Below are positions 17,070-28,481 of a DNA stretch of 64,000 bases, one piece after another. Position numbers and translations under genes: made by a program. The notes under the pieces were generated by a model. That model saw only the letters and a program-made list of their open reading frames with translations. It was not told the DNA's origin and did no database searches. The stretch spans positions 8,078,001 through 8,142,000 of the forward strand of contig OZ005615.1 in the NCBI GenBank assembly GCA_963930655.1. Reading direction: 5' to 3'. This DNA is from Myrica gale (taxonomy: Eukaryota; Streptophyta; Magnoliopsida; Fagales; Myricaceae). Position 1 is the stretch's first letter; every line of letters begins with the position of its first letter.

Positions 17070-17480
17070 GATCCAATTCCCAACCAAACCAAGCCAAAAG
17101 CAGCAATCTCAGCCCCTTCACCGTCTTAGCTTACTATCCACTCCAATATTACAATGATCAAAAACCTTTTTGGTCATTCAAGAAGCTCTTCGCCGACAGA
17201 TCTTCGTTCAATCCACTCTCAGACCCACCAAATCCCAACGCAAACACAATGATCAATAAACCTTTTATATACATTCAAAACCAAGCTCAAAAACTCAAAC
17301 TTCTCCCAAAAGTTCTAAAAGATATATGCGATATACATGGAGAGCTCTAGCATAAAACTACGGTACAAAAATTAAAATCTAAGGAAAGCCCATTAATCAC
17401 CGAATTAAACTCGGTTTCTGGTGTCATTAAAAGGGTGTTTTCTTCTCGGAAAATCGAGCAGAGAAAAAAAAATGTGAAAG

Positions 17481-17483
<3 letters not shown>

Positions 17484-17518
<35 letters not shown>
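17484..17518. repeat. (GA)n tract upstream of the CKL start
   Basis: About 17 tandem GA units at 415-450 bp upstream of the CKL start codon, probably in the 5' UTR or promoter. GA/CT tracts near plant transcription starts can act as core-promoter elements, and whether this one does is inference. Confidence 0.8.
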
Positions 17519-17521
<3 letters not shown>

Positions 17522-17943
17522 AGGATTATTTAGTGGGTATTAATGGTGGCACAAGATTATTGTTGTGAGGAAAAGAATGGGACTGGAGCTTCGTAATCGG
17601 AAAAGAATCTTAATCTGCTTATGAATTACAGGGCCAAAAGAATATGGAGGTAGAATCCGAAGGGATCTTTCGGATCTGGGTTAGGTACAGGGATTGTGTT
17701 TTCTCGGAAAATTCTTGAAATTCTCTGGAAGGAATATTGGGAAGAGAGAGAGAGAGAAAGGGGGTGGAGAGATGAAGGAAGATGGAAGAGAAAGAGGATG
17801 ATGATAAAGGAAAAGCTTAAAGCTGAATATATTATGGGAATTTGTGTTTATATTTTTATATTTCTTATTATCTGTACCGTATTCATACAGTGATTTGTCA
17901 CGAGCTCTTCCCTTTTAGATTTTTTTAAATTGATTCATCCTCG

Positions 17944-17989
17944 CAGTCAGTAGATGGTTTTTTTTTTCTAAGCCAGTCAGTAGATGGTT
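17944..17989 (-). mobile_element. Micro-retroposon scar, GCTTAG-A(n) type
   Basis: The 16-bp direct repeat CAGTCAGTAGATGGTT (17944-17959 and 17974-17989) encloses 14 bp, which read GCTTAG plus 8 A on the minus strand. The same GCTTAG-A(n) insert occurs at 53103-53120. Confidence 0.8.
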
Positions 17990-18454
17990 GGTTCTATAGA
18001 AAACAAAAATAATTAAATAGTTCTATTGAAAATTCATTAGATTTAAGTATTTATTTTTTTTAAATATGGATTCCGCACACTATTGTTGATGGGTAATATT
18101 ATATTGCTTTCCCTTTTGACAATAAAATTGAACTAAAATCCATTTGAAAATAGAAAAGAGTGTAATATTTTATATTTCTTTAATCAACAAAAATGGTAAA
18201 AAAACATACCCCTTAACCTACCTCAGGGTGTTATCGAAGCATCCAAGAATTGCAAAATAATTGATTTTACCTACAACATCTGTAAATCGTTAGGCATAGA
18301 GGGGGGGCTAGAATGTGAATATGTATTTAGAATAAAAAATTGTAGCTCACGGACACAAAGAACAAAGAAAAACACAAACAAAAAACCTTGTTAGTGGAAG
18401 CAATCATTTCACGTTGTCTCCTCCTGCGCCCTATTTGTCCCCAGTAATTAGACA

Positions 18455-18612
18455 CGATTATTTAGAATTAATATTAAAAATTTTATTAAATTATTATTAT
18501 TATTATTATATTTATTAAAAATTCTCTTGTATCTTTTCTATTAAATTTTATAAAATATTTTTATTTTTTTTATAAATAATAATATTTCACAAATTTCAAT
18601 ACCTAAAACATA
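18455..18612 (+). repeat. AT-rich dispersed repeat, copy 1
   Basis: Contains ATTATATTTATTAAAAATTC, a CTTTTC-like stretch, and AAATAATAATATTTCACAAA near the right side. Clearly related copies lie at about 37260-37420 and 53960-54122 in the same orientation, and at about 40775-40945 and 48060-48240 inverted. No coding capacity. Confidence 0.6.
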
Positions 18613-19282
18613 GTAAACTTAGGATTATACGTAACAAGACACTTTACAGTTTACCAGCCAAATTTAAAGGAGTGGTGCAATGGATAGACGTGAATTTAAT
18701 TTTTATTCTCAAGTCTTAAAAGTTCAAAATTTCTATGATTGCTATTAATCTTTTGAGTGAAATGAATACGTTAATAATTATTTGATTTGTGTTAGATAGG
18801 AGATTATACAATTATAAATAAATAAATAAATAAAAAGAATAAATTCTTAAAAGTATTTGTTATAATTCACTTTTTTTTAAGGCCTTCAAAAAATAGATCA
18901 TCATGAAGCCACTTGAACTTGAGAATTCCACATAACACTAGGACTACTAGATCTTAATAAAACTATCGTGCTTTAAACTATCATTGAGAACAAGCGCTAA
19001 GTCCTAAGCACAGCCCACGCACCACTATATCATGATGGTTATTGAAATTCATTTGGAAAGAGAAAACAATATCACTAAAAATCAAATGAAAATCAGACTG
19101 TTGTCTGGTAACTTAAGAGTAAACTCCACCTTGTCTCCACATTCATTGTTAACTTGCTTGCCAGACCCTTCACGGTGAGACAACTTGTAACAAACGTGCA
19201 CTTTTTTATTTGGGATATAAAATTGAGACACAAAAGGTACTTTGGTGAAGTGGGTATGGGTTAGCAACATTGAATTCCACAG

Positions 19283-19334
19283 TATGAAGCGTAGCTTTCT
19301 CTCTCTTTTTTTCTAGATATGAAGCGTAGCTTTC
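19283..19334 (-). mobile_element. Micro-retroposon scar, TCTAG-A(n) type
   Basis: The 17-bp direct repeat TATGAAGCGTAGCTTTC (19283-19299 and 19318-19334) encloses 18 bp, TCTAGAAAAAAAGAGAGA on the minus strand. Confidence 0.75.
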
Positions 19335-20349
19335 AATAGTATAAAATGGATATGAATGGTTGGTAACTGATTTGATCTAAACATTGTTAATTGGAGTATG
19401 TGTACCAGTCATAGACCTACATGTCTTCTTCTCATTTACCCTCAGGTCACGGGCAGAAATAGAAATTAGTCCTTCAATAATACCTGTGTCCAGGACCAGA
19501 ACCCAGCCAGCAAGCAGTCCTGCCTGCACGTACCAATTTTTTATTGGGCTGGTGGTCAGCTTTGGTGAACTTGATGGTTTTGGCCCGGTAGACAATCTCG
19601 AAATAATAAACGACAATTGAAAGAAGAGCTCGATTTTGCTACTTTTGCAACATGCCAACATCCCCACAATTTAAAGATTAAAAAAATAGAATATTAAAGA
19701 GGTATTGCTACTCGTATGACCCCTACAGCCCCATCAAATTTCTTCCAGAAAGTAATGTCTCGAGACTCATCAGTGATACCGTTGTTACCACGTACAATGA
19801 TTTTCAAGAAGGTACTTATAACACTTCTCTGAACTGAACATGCGATGCCGTTCTACAAAGCAACAATGTCTTTTACCATAAATCTTGTTTGGTCATCGAG
19901 GGACAGTTCTCCGAACTTCTGCAAAGTGCAAAGAACGACGTCATTTCCCGCACAGAGTGATGAAACCAATAACCAGTTAGTTGGAGGCCTTGCAAAATTG
20001 CAGTTTCGTTATGTTCTTCACATTTTTCCCCTGGTTCAGGTAGCAGACTAGAATTGACATCAGGAAATTATATTTTCTTTGGTTTCTTGATGGCAACCAC
20101 CAATCTCTTTGACAAGCTAAAAACTGTCTCTTCCCTCAACCAAGTCATTCCACAGTTTGGCCTAGCTCAAATGACATGATCTCATCATGCCAAGTTCACC
20201 AATAATCACCACGAGAACACTTTCCATCCTTGAAATGGTGAAATCGGCTATTATCCCTCACAATGATCTCTCTCCCAACAATCTTTGACATAAACTTAGT
20301 TGCTGTGTGGCAGTCCACACAGACGAATATTCTTTGTTACTCGAATTGT

Positions 20350-22186
20350 CATTCCCAGGGACTCGGATTCCCTCCTAAGAGGGAATCAACGAGTCCGTCC
20401 TAACCGGGCGTCGGATGGGTGACACCGTATTAATGAATCCATCCGACGGCTGGTATTAAAATAGCTTAAAAAATTCAAAAATCAAAGAAGAAAAGTTGGG
20501 ATGGGCGTTAAAACGTAACGGTGACCAAAACTCACCGTTTCATTATTTCCCTCCGAATACGCTTCCTGCTCAGTTTTTAATCTTGCTTCTTCTCCAAGCT
20601 ACTTCGATCAGAGAGGATAAAGGAAGAGATATAACATCACTCTCAACACAAGGTGTACGATGATAACTTTTGAGAAATGGGTCTAAATTGGTTAGAAAAA
20701 TACCAGAGGTGTACGTACTTCAAAGGTGGACAAAGAAACCAAGGTTTGAAATTGCTCAAGAAACTATGCATGATGTTGAGGCAATCTCACAACTTGAGAA
20801 GGCTGCAAGATGTACAATGTACAGTAATACATTTGTTGGGACTATATCAAAGTATATTGATTGTGAAAAAACTTGGAAACTTTTTGAAAGTGCTCATAAA
20901 CAGTTAGTGGCTGATTTGGAAGAATGTGTAGCTAATGGAGAAGTCATAGAAAAAGAGGTTGTCAATGATTGTGATGGAGGGGGAGAAATATACTCAATTG
21001 GGGATGAAGAAATATTGGTAAGAGGGCTAAAGAAGAGAGAAGTTAAATACAAGAGTAACAAGCGGCTTAAAAGTGACATTGAGAAAAGAATGAATGTGGC
21101 AAAAAAGAAGAAAACCGTGGTGGTGGAAGAAAGAAGAAATATAACAAAAACGCAGAAAACCGTTGTGGTGGAAGCTTCTATACCGGTTGAGCATTCTCCG
21201 CAGTTAGTAGATGAGCAGGAGGTAAGATTGATATTTTAATTGTCTTTGTTGTTTGAATTTTTGAATAAATAATTTGACTTATAACTAATGATAGTTTTTA
21301 CTTTATCTTTACTCAAAATCCAAGTGAAGGAGAAGACCTTTCAGGCGTTGAGAGATGGCGAAATCTTGACGAGTTAATGTAGTTGTTTGTAAGGGTTTTT
21401 TTTTATTTACGAAAAGGAAAATTCGCAGGGCTACACATGTCCATTGACTCTTTAATTTTAATTTTTTTGTTTGTGAGCATTAAAACTATGTCGTTGAAAG
21501 TGCTCGAGACTGCATAATCAGGGTGTTGCGCCCGAGGGCCGGGCGACAAGCCAATATCTTGGTTGTCGCGTGCGCGGCCTTGAGCGCGACAAGCCAATAT
21601 CTTGTCCGTAGTTAATTTCAATATTTCAATTGATTATATATATACTGGTTGCCCACTAAATTCGAAAAAACAGACCAGAGGGACAGAAACAAGAAAGCAA
21701 TCCAATACCAGCTCCGATTTTCTCTACCGCGACCCTTTGCGGGCGAGCCTTTGCGCTCACCTCGCGCTACAGTTGTTGAACAAAGAGTGCAGGAGATAGA
21801 GAGAACGAGCGAAGAAATTTTGCAAAACCCGCCGAAAATCACGTTCGGCCAAGGAGCTGAGGCCGAGGAGGAAGCAGTTTCTTAGAAGAATGAGAGAGAA
21901 TCTTGTGGGAAACAGAAAGAATGTGGATAAGAAGCAGCTTGGAGAAGAAGCACAGTACTGGGCGGGAAGAAATATTCAGCTTCGTATTCTTAGTGAAACG
22001 GTGAGTTTTGCTCACCGTTACATTTTAACACTCTGTCTAACGTTTTTATATTTGATTTTAAATTTTTTAATTCATTTTAATACCGACCGTCGGATGGGTT
22101 CATTAATTTGGTGTCACCCATCCGACGGCCGGTTAGGACGGACTCAGTAATTCCCTCTTAGGAGGGAATCCAAGTCCCATTCCCGG
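20350..22186. mobile_element. MULE carrying a FAR1/FRS-like fragment, inserted in the PPR gene
   Basis: The body is 20359-22177 (1819 bp). It has inverted ends of about 200 bp: GGACTCGGATTCCCTCCTAA at the left and GGACTTGGATTCCCTCCTAA from the right. Both share GAGTCCGTCCTAACCGG, CGTCGGATGGGTGACACC, and GTAACGGTGA.CAAAACTCAC further in. It is flanked by 9-bp repeats CATTCCCAG (20350-20358) and CATTCCCGG (22178-22186), one mismatch. Long TIRs and a 9-bp duplication identify a Mutator-like element. The TSD mismatch and the further decay of the host gene suggest it is older than the 5.5-kb MULE. Confidence 0.92.
20670..21239 (+). CDS. FAR1/FRS-like C-terminal fragment inside the MULE
   Basis: This is a 189-aa open frame; the ATG at 20677 is in another frame, so the true start is uncertain. 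Near the start it reads KLVRKIPEVYVLQRWTKKPR, matching the 'IPE.Y.LKRWT' segment that follows the SWIM zinc finger in FAR1/FHY3-related proteins, themselves derived from MULE transposases. The rest is Lys/Glu-rich and lower in complexity (KKREVKYKSNKRLKSD, MNVAKKKKTVVVEE). The DDE transposase core and the SWIM finger are absent. It could be a relic of the element's own transposase or a captured host FRS exon; I cannot tell which. Probably not an active transposase. Confidence 0.55.
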   Translation: MRNGSKLVRKIPEVYVLQRWTKKPRFEIAQETMHDVEAISQLEKAARCTMYSNTFVGTISKYIDCEKTWKLFESAHKQLVADLEECVANGEVIEKEVVNDCDGGGEIYSIGDEEILVRGLKKREVKYKSNKRLKSDIEKRMNVAKKKKTVVVEERRNITKTQKTVVVEASIPVEHSPQLVDEQEVRLIF

Positions 22187-24372
22187 GGGAGTGCTAATGA
22201 TGCCGAATGCTATTGCGAGCCTTTCGCTGTGGCTACGTAGGAGGTGTTTCTTCTGCTCCTCTTCAACATCTTGCAGCACCTCTTTCGTGTCGGGAACATA
22301 CCCTTCTCGCTGCATCTACTCTAGAAAAACCTCTAGTGCCTCATTTATTCTGTCATAACATGGATGGGATTTATCTCCAGACACAAAAGCATGCACCTTG
22401 TTATTGACTTCGATCCAGCTGCAAGCTGGTTTCTTTTTCATGCCTTTATTCCTCATGGAGATTCTCAACTTTGCTGCGTCTTTCCATCTCTTGGCAGCAG
22501 AATATATGTTTGACGATAGAATGTAAGCTCCCATGTTGTCAGGATCAACCCTGAATATTTTGCCAGCCACCTTTTCTGCCAATTCAACATTCTTGTGTAC
22601 TCTACAAGCAGCCAACAATGTTAACCATACGCTTCCTGTTGGTCCAGTATGCATGTCAGATATAAACTTAAAAGCTCCATCCAACCTTCCCGCTCGACCC
22701 AGAAGGTCTGCGACTGCAGCATAGTGCTCCAAGCTGGGAGCAATTCTAAAATCCTGGGTCATGCTATTAAAATATTTCCATGCTTCATCTACCAACCCAG
22801 CATGGCTGCAGGCAGTCAACACAGCCACAAAAGCCACATCGTTGGGTTTTACTCCCTCCATTTCCATCTGCTAAAATAAGAAAATGGCATCATGGGCATG
22901 CCCGTGTAATGCATATCCCATGATTATGGCTGTCCATGCCACCATGTCATGTAGCTCCATCTTATCAAAAATCCACCTAGCTATCGTAATATTTCCACAT
23001 TTGGCATACATGTCTACGAGGGAGCTAGCTATAAACACATTATCATCAAATCCGCGTCTAATTATGTATCCGTGTAGCTGCTTCCCCAAATGTAGTGTCG
23101 TCAAATGAGAACAAGCTGGCATGATACTCGAAAAGGAAACATGCCTCGGCTTAATTTTCGCCTTCAACATCTGCCGAAAGAATCTCAGGCCTTCATCAAA
23201 CAAACCATTTTGCACACACCCTGCAATTATAGAGTTCCATGAAATGTCAGCCCGCCGAGGTAAGAGATTGAAAACCTGACAAGAATCTTCCACAAGAGTA
23301 CACTTTGCATACATGTCAATCTACTTCCAAGGAACAAGTCTGCGTCAAACCCATGTCTTATGGCATACCCATGGATTTCCTTTCCCTTAATAACATCCAC
23401 ATATTCTGCAAAGATAGGAAGGACACTCGACAAAGTGAAGGAATCAGGCTTCAAGTTGGCGTTCCCCAACTCCCTAACCATCGTTAAAGCTTCTACGTAC
23501 TTCCCATTTTGTGCGTTTCCAGCAATCACAGTATTCCAAGAAACAAGATTCCTGTTTGGCATCATATCAAAGATCTTTCTCACAGAGTCCATTGGTATAG
23601 TCCTTACATCTATATTTCTCACTGAAATATCACTCATTTCCCCGGCCACCAATCTCTTTATTTCCACTACTTTGTGGCAACAGAGCATTAAATTGACGAA
23701 AGTGGTCGATGCCTATAGAAACGTCCACTAATTCATTTGAGTTAATTTTATCACTATTTTTGTTCAAAGTCTTACCACCATCAATATGTTTCTTTGCTTT
23801 CCCACCAAAGTACAGTATCCTTTCCTCACCTTCCAACTCCTGACACACAATTCCACGGTTCAATTTAACAAAACCACTTTGATATTCACCTTCTCGCCAT
23901 ATTTCAGGCATTCCAGCAAGCACTTTGGGAGCACCATACACCCCACTGCCACTCTCACCCAGGCTCTGAAACTTTGAGTACATATGCATAAGTGCATTGC
24001 CCGTATACAAATCAAAATCCATACCAAGCCTAATAATACAGGCATGGAGCGACTCGCCCAACCCCAAATCCATCAGCAACGTGCAAGATTTCAGCACAGA
24101 AGGGAACACATGGCGGTCCGGGTGCTGGCAAGCCGCCCGCATTTCGATATAAGAAGCCAAGGATTGGTGAGAAAGGCCATGGGAAGCGTAGCATCTGATG
24201 AGCGATTTCCAAGCAAGAGTGGGAGGGGAGTGGAGGTCGTTGAAGACAACGAGTGAATCATGCAATAGGTTAAGGTTTGAGTATATTGAGAGGAGGGCAG
24301 ACAAGAGAGTGGAACATAGACCTTCGGTTATGAGGATTTGGGCGCGGAGCTGTTTTGCCTGGGACTTGGCTT

Positions 24373-24480
24373 TGGACTCGGATTTCCTTGTAAGAGGGAT
24401 TACCTAATAGGTCCTGACATGCCATAGGATGAATTACAACGAATTCATCTGATCTATATTAAAATATTAAAAAATATACA
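24373..24480 (+). mobile_element. Second MULE-like terminal repeat at the PPR 5' end
   Basis: GGACTCGGATTTCCTTGTAA, then GAGGGATTACCTAATAGGTCC and a TATTAAAATATTAAAAAAT stretch, follow the left TIR of the 20359-22177 element in order (GGACTCGGATTCCC...AAGAGGGAAT...GTCC...GGTATTAAAATA). It starts right where PPR similarity stops. I did not find the opposite terminus or a target duplication, so this is an end fragment or a diverged element whose other end I missed. Confidence 0.6.
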
Positions 24481-25691
24481 AAAATGAAAAAAAGTCTATA
24501 TGTAATATAGACAATTGTGGAGGCAGAGCGGTGGTAGGGTTCTTGAGGAGTGTTTTGAGCAGAGTTTGAGTGGAAGTCATCTGTACGAGTGTCTAAGATC
24601 GGTTTCTGTCAACGGGCATTGTGGCGTTAGAGCGGTGCTCTGGAAAGAGCTAGTAGAGGTCCATGAGTATCATAATCTGCGCCGCCTGTATTGGGTTTAA
24701 CGGAGAGAACCTTGAGAAAGATAGTTCTTCATCCACCGTCCAAAGCTAGGGTAGATGATCTCGGGTAAAGTAAATTCAGTATTTCTTTTTCCTAGTCGAG
24801 CACATTAACAGACCTTCCAGCATTCAGCTTGAATAGAGTCCCAGATTTTTTCCGTACCAACTTGCGTAAGTAGCATCTGTGGCTACTACCATTGGGGCAG
24901 AGGAATCTTTCACAATGTGCAAAGGTGAGGGAGCAGTACTCCTAGATGAATCATCTTTCATAACTGTTGATATTTTAACTTTTTTTTTTACAATATTTTT
25001 AACTTTTTCCTCGGGCCACCTCTTCCTTCACGAGGCACAATTTATTACTGACCCATAATCAGTGGAGCATGTTCGGTTTACCAAAAAAGCGAGGATGTTG
25101 AATCCTCACTTTACTATCTTCACTATGTTCGGCAAAAACTCAATGAGAAGGGAGGATTCGAATACCCTCCCCTGCAGACCCTGCGCCCATATCCACTGCA
25201 TGTCTCCTGCAGTGATTTTTTTATTTTATTTGTATTAAAATATCTTTTAAATATTCTATTTTAATAAAAAATAAATAAATATAAAATATAAAACAAACAA
25301 CTTTAAACATCATTATTACTTTTTTTACATCTCAACAATTTTTACACAAACACCAATACAACTTTAATATCACCTAAAAATTCACAAAATTCTCCAAATC
25401 CTACAAAAACGAACATAACCCTGATCTCCGTTTCAAAGTCACGTCGTTCAATTTTGTGGTAAAGGGTACAAGCAGGAAAAAACGTGTTTACTAGTTGAAG
25501 AGCAATCTTCTTCCTGTTTAAAAAACAAAAAATGTGGTCCTTTAATCGACTTCGAAGGCGAGTTAGAGACCACAGCCTTGAAAGACAATGAGAGATCAGA
25601 TAAAACCTCAAGATCAAGAATAAAACATCCATGATGACTGACTTTACAAGCCCATAAACATAAGTTAGAGACAATAATATCAGTTCTCTAT
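24481..25691. other. Intergenic, repeat-rich
   Basis: No gene recognised. From about 25070 to 25420 the sequence is bracketed by ATGTTCGGTTTACC-like and ACGAACATAACC-like inverted ends around an AT-rich core. This resembles the block at 51410-51590 (CTGTTCGGCCAAAC...AACATAACCGAACA), so it may be a small MITE family. Confidence 0.4.
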
Positions 25692-28481
25692 TCATTGGTC
25701 TCGCGTACAATAATTGCTCTTCCAAGTATAACATATACATAGATAACACAAAGATGGGGACAAATATTGGAACTCAGTTTGCTCAGATCGATAGCTTTGA
25801 CATGATTCAGATTTCATGCAAATGGCAGTTCTCAATCTGTCTTCTCTTTCAGGGGGGAGACCACAAGGCAAAAGCATTTTCTGCACACCGAGAAATCAAG
25901 CAGAATTAAGGATCGGATGATTTTGTCAACAAGGCTCTAAAGAACACTAAGCCATCATCCCTTATTATCAGGCAAGAATAAATATCACAAACTAAAACGG
26001 AAATGCTTAGATACTTGAATAGGAAACATCAACTTTCGGACAGAGACCTCGGGAACTAAAATATCTGCTCAACTGGTCAACAATAAACTGTCAGGCAATC
26101 ACGGTTCATACATAAGAAACTAATTTCGCTACAACACTTTGTTAAAGATAAGTTTTTTTCTAACAGCCTAAGAAATGCAGCACAAATCCAAATCTGCAGG
26201 GTGACTGATCGAGAAGAGCGTAATGATGAGTTATTTTAGATTAGAAACTTATATCTGGAGATCTTGTCATCCATAAAAGACACTAAAGACACTATAACCT
26301 GCATATAGTTAAGAAGCAGCACAGTAGTTTTCTTTATTTTCAACAAAAAAAGGCAGGAAAAAAAGAGAGGCAATGAATCTCTATGGTAAAGGGAACGGCA
26401 AATATAAAGGATTGGTTAAAACTCATGAAAATAAAAGAGAAGGATTCCTCTATCTGAAGAAGTTAAATAGCAGCTCTTTAAATGGAATGGGTAAAGTACT
26501 CAACAAGAAGTACTATTAATATTACACAAATACAACATCAGGACAAAAAGTGAAAAAAGCAATAGGATTATGTAGAGTTATAGTTGTTTGGTGAGAATGA
26601 AGCTGCCTCTTATGTCTTGTCAACTATTCTCAGCAAATAAGCATTGAATGGTGGTGTGTGCATCAAGCACAAAGTGCCAGCACTCGTTCTTTTATTGAGG
26701 GCCAAGAGGTATCTTCTTACAAGTAAAGCCATTTAAAGAGCCATGATACCACATTCAACAGTAGTGTGGCAGTATAAGATGGTCCCTCAAAAACAAAGTA
26801 AAAGCAAATGTTTCATTACCACATAACCTAAAACAGTAGTGACATAAAACAAATCACATTCAATCTACGATTTAAATAATGATGTAAACAGGCAAACAGC
26901 AGTCTCTCTTAAGACTAAGACACCAGCACGTGCAGAGACAAACAAGAGAGACAGAGGTTATAGTAGGTTATCATTCTGCATTTTTCCATCGATCGACATC
27001 TATGTATCTAAAGAAAAACGTCAATGAGCTCTAATTCAAAGCGACTTAACTCTCTGTAAGAATGTGATTCGGGATGAGGTCGTAGGTTTAGGCACTAACT
27101 CTATTAATGTGGTTGTAAATTATCTAATAGCAAAACTTCAAATAGATGATACCCTTTCTTTCTTTCCGTAAACTGAATATCACAAAACACTAAAAAATGA
27201 GAAAGTCCATAATTCTTCCATCTCTAATATTACCCTCAATGTGTCTGAAATCGTCAAACAAGATTCTTATCAAGAAGGTCTTGCTATTTCTATATAAAAC
27301 AACTACATTTTAACATGTTCCCAAAATTAATCATATTGTTTAGAGCCACATAATCTATTTTGAGACGCAAGGACATTTAAATAGAAGCACTGACATTGGA
27401 ATTTTCAAAAACTAACCTTGCCTATGGATTTTCGAAAGGAAAAAAAAAACTCCAGATAACTGACAATGGCAAAAGATGCAAGAACAAACACCCCAATTAA
27501 AGCGTAAAGCAACACTTGTAAATTGTGGGGAGAGATGGTCTACAAAAAATTCTCATTAAAGACAAGCTATCAAGTATATAAGACGTAGAAAGACTAGTTG
27601 AAAAAAGACCTGCATGAAGTTGTAGCGTTCTCTTCCAATTGACTCATTTTCTGCAATAGCAAAGTACGCCAGTATGGGGGTAATGACCAACATATGAAGC
27701 ATAGCTATCCCGTTGAATGTTCACGGCCCATTCACTACTAAACAATAAATTATTGTTAAGGAAAACAAAATTAACAAGAAACTATTAACACCCCCTACGC
27801 CCCCAACGAAAAAAAAAATGCAACGTTGGTGTTCAAGAAATTGGCAGCCTTACAATCTGTTCAAATCTGCATGCCCTGTACCGACATATTTTGCTTGGAG
27901 GTGCTCCAGCTGAGAATTGATGTTAAACCTATCACTGGCCTGCACAGTTACGAGTAGAAGCTTATCAATTTTCCAAGCTGGTAACACAAATCAAAAGTAA
28001 AGATAAGAATTTTTTTTAAGAAAAAAGACCAACTAGAAGTCTAGCAGTAACTAAATCAAACGACATCTAACAGCAAATATTATCAAAGAATGATACTCCC
28101 AAGTTCAGAGAAGGGAAAAAAAATCAGCTAATAAAAATTCAAAGGTTTCTTTTGCGACACATTACAACTAAAAAAAACTTTTGTTGGAGTTCATCAAATG
28201 TAAGATCACGGCAAGTAAAGAAGAATCCAATTGTGTTCTGACCGGTTGCGAGATAACAGAAAAGAGCGAGAGAGAAGAAAGAAGACAAAATGATTTTGTA
28301 TCGCCATTGTGTGTTTCCTAGAATTTTCAAAGTAGGCATGATAGAGTATTAGGGTTTTGATTAGCAACTTTTGGCGTGAGTATAAGGGACAGGGAATTAG
28401 GGTCTATGGTTTTCATTGTTCAGTACTAAACTAAGGGGTTCAAAATGTTGAAAACTACAATTGAGAGATAATTACCTGCAT
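25692..28481 (-). CDS. Splicing factor 3B subunit 5-like (SF3b5/SF3b10), disrupted as read
   Basis: The exons on the minus strand are 28476-28481 (MQ only), 27854-27939, 27610-27734 and 25692-25880, all with GT-AG borders. The protein reads MQ / ASDRFNINSQLEHLQAKYVG...NR / FEWAVNIQRDSYASYVGHYP ... ENESIGRERYNFMQ / KMLLPCGLPPERED. This is the compact U2 snRNP SF3b subunit (normally about 86-87 aa) that helps branch-point recognition in the nucleus. There are two oddities. Exon 3 has a run of five G at 27676-27680 (plus strand) where four would keep HYP-(I/M)-LAYFAIAENE in frame; with five the frame stops soon after. And the usual stop after PPERED is missing, so the last exon reads on for about 50 residues (RLRTAICMKSESCQ...) to 25692. 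The conserved introns show this is the ancestral locus, not a retrocopy. It may be a decaying gene or carry a homopolymer sequencing error. Confidence 0.85.

Larger units (their letters stand above)
17520..20195. other. Intergenic, no gene recognised
   Basis: Between the CKL promoter and the PPR pseudogene. It contains an AT-rich dispersed repeat copy (about 18455-18612) and two micro-retroposon scars (17944-17989 and 19283-19334). Frames at 19377-19667 and 19384-19620 overlap on opposite strands and show no known domain. Confidence 0.5.
20196..24372 (-). pseudogene. DYW-class PPR protein gene, broken and split by a MULE
   Basis: The minus strand from 24372 to 22178 encodes an intronless PLS-type pentatricopeptide protein. 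It shows repeats such as NLVSWNTVIAGNAQNGKYVE and MYAKCGNITIARWIFDKM, the E domain (LLAACRVHKNVELAEKVAGK, KKKPACSWIEVNNKVHAFVS) and the DYW start ([29 protein letters not shown]). The MULE at 20359-22177 splits the DYW domain. The rest continues at 20358-20196 with [24 protein letters not shown] and [13 protein letters not shown], ending GDYW and TGA at 20196-20198. Such proteins edit C to U in plastid or mitochondrial RNA. This copy is dead: besides the MULE there are in-frame TAG codons before QMEMEGV (about 22868) and MQREGYV (about 22316), a frame change after DLFLGSR (about 23310), and a 2-bp loss in the VCVDCH motif (about 20312). The 5' end is also lost at a second MULE-like end, 24373. 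An intact paralogue elsewhere is likely. Confidence 0.92.

Noticed and set aside
19377-19667. 96-aa minus and 78-aa plus frames on the same stretch
   Set aside because: Shadow frames of each other with no domain; not supported as a gene.
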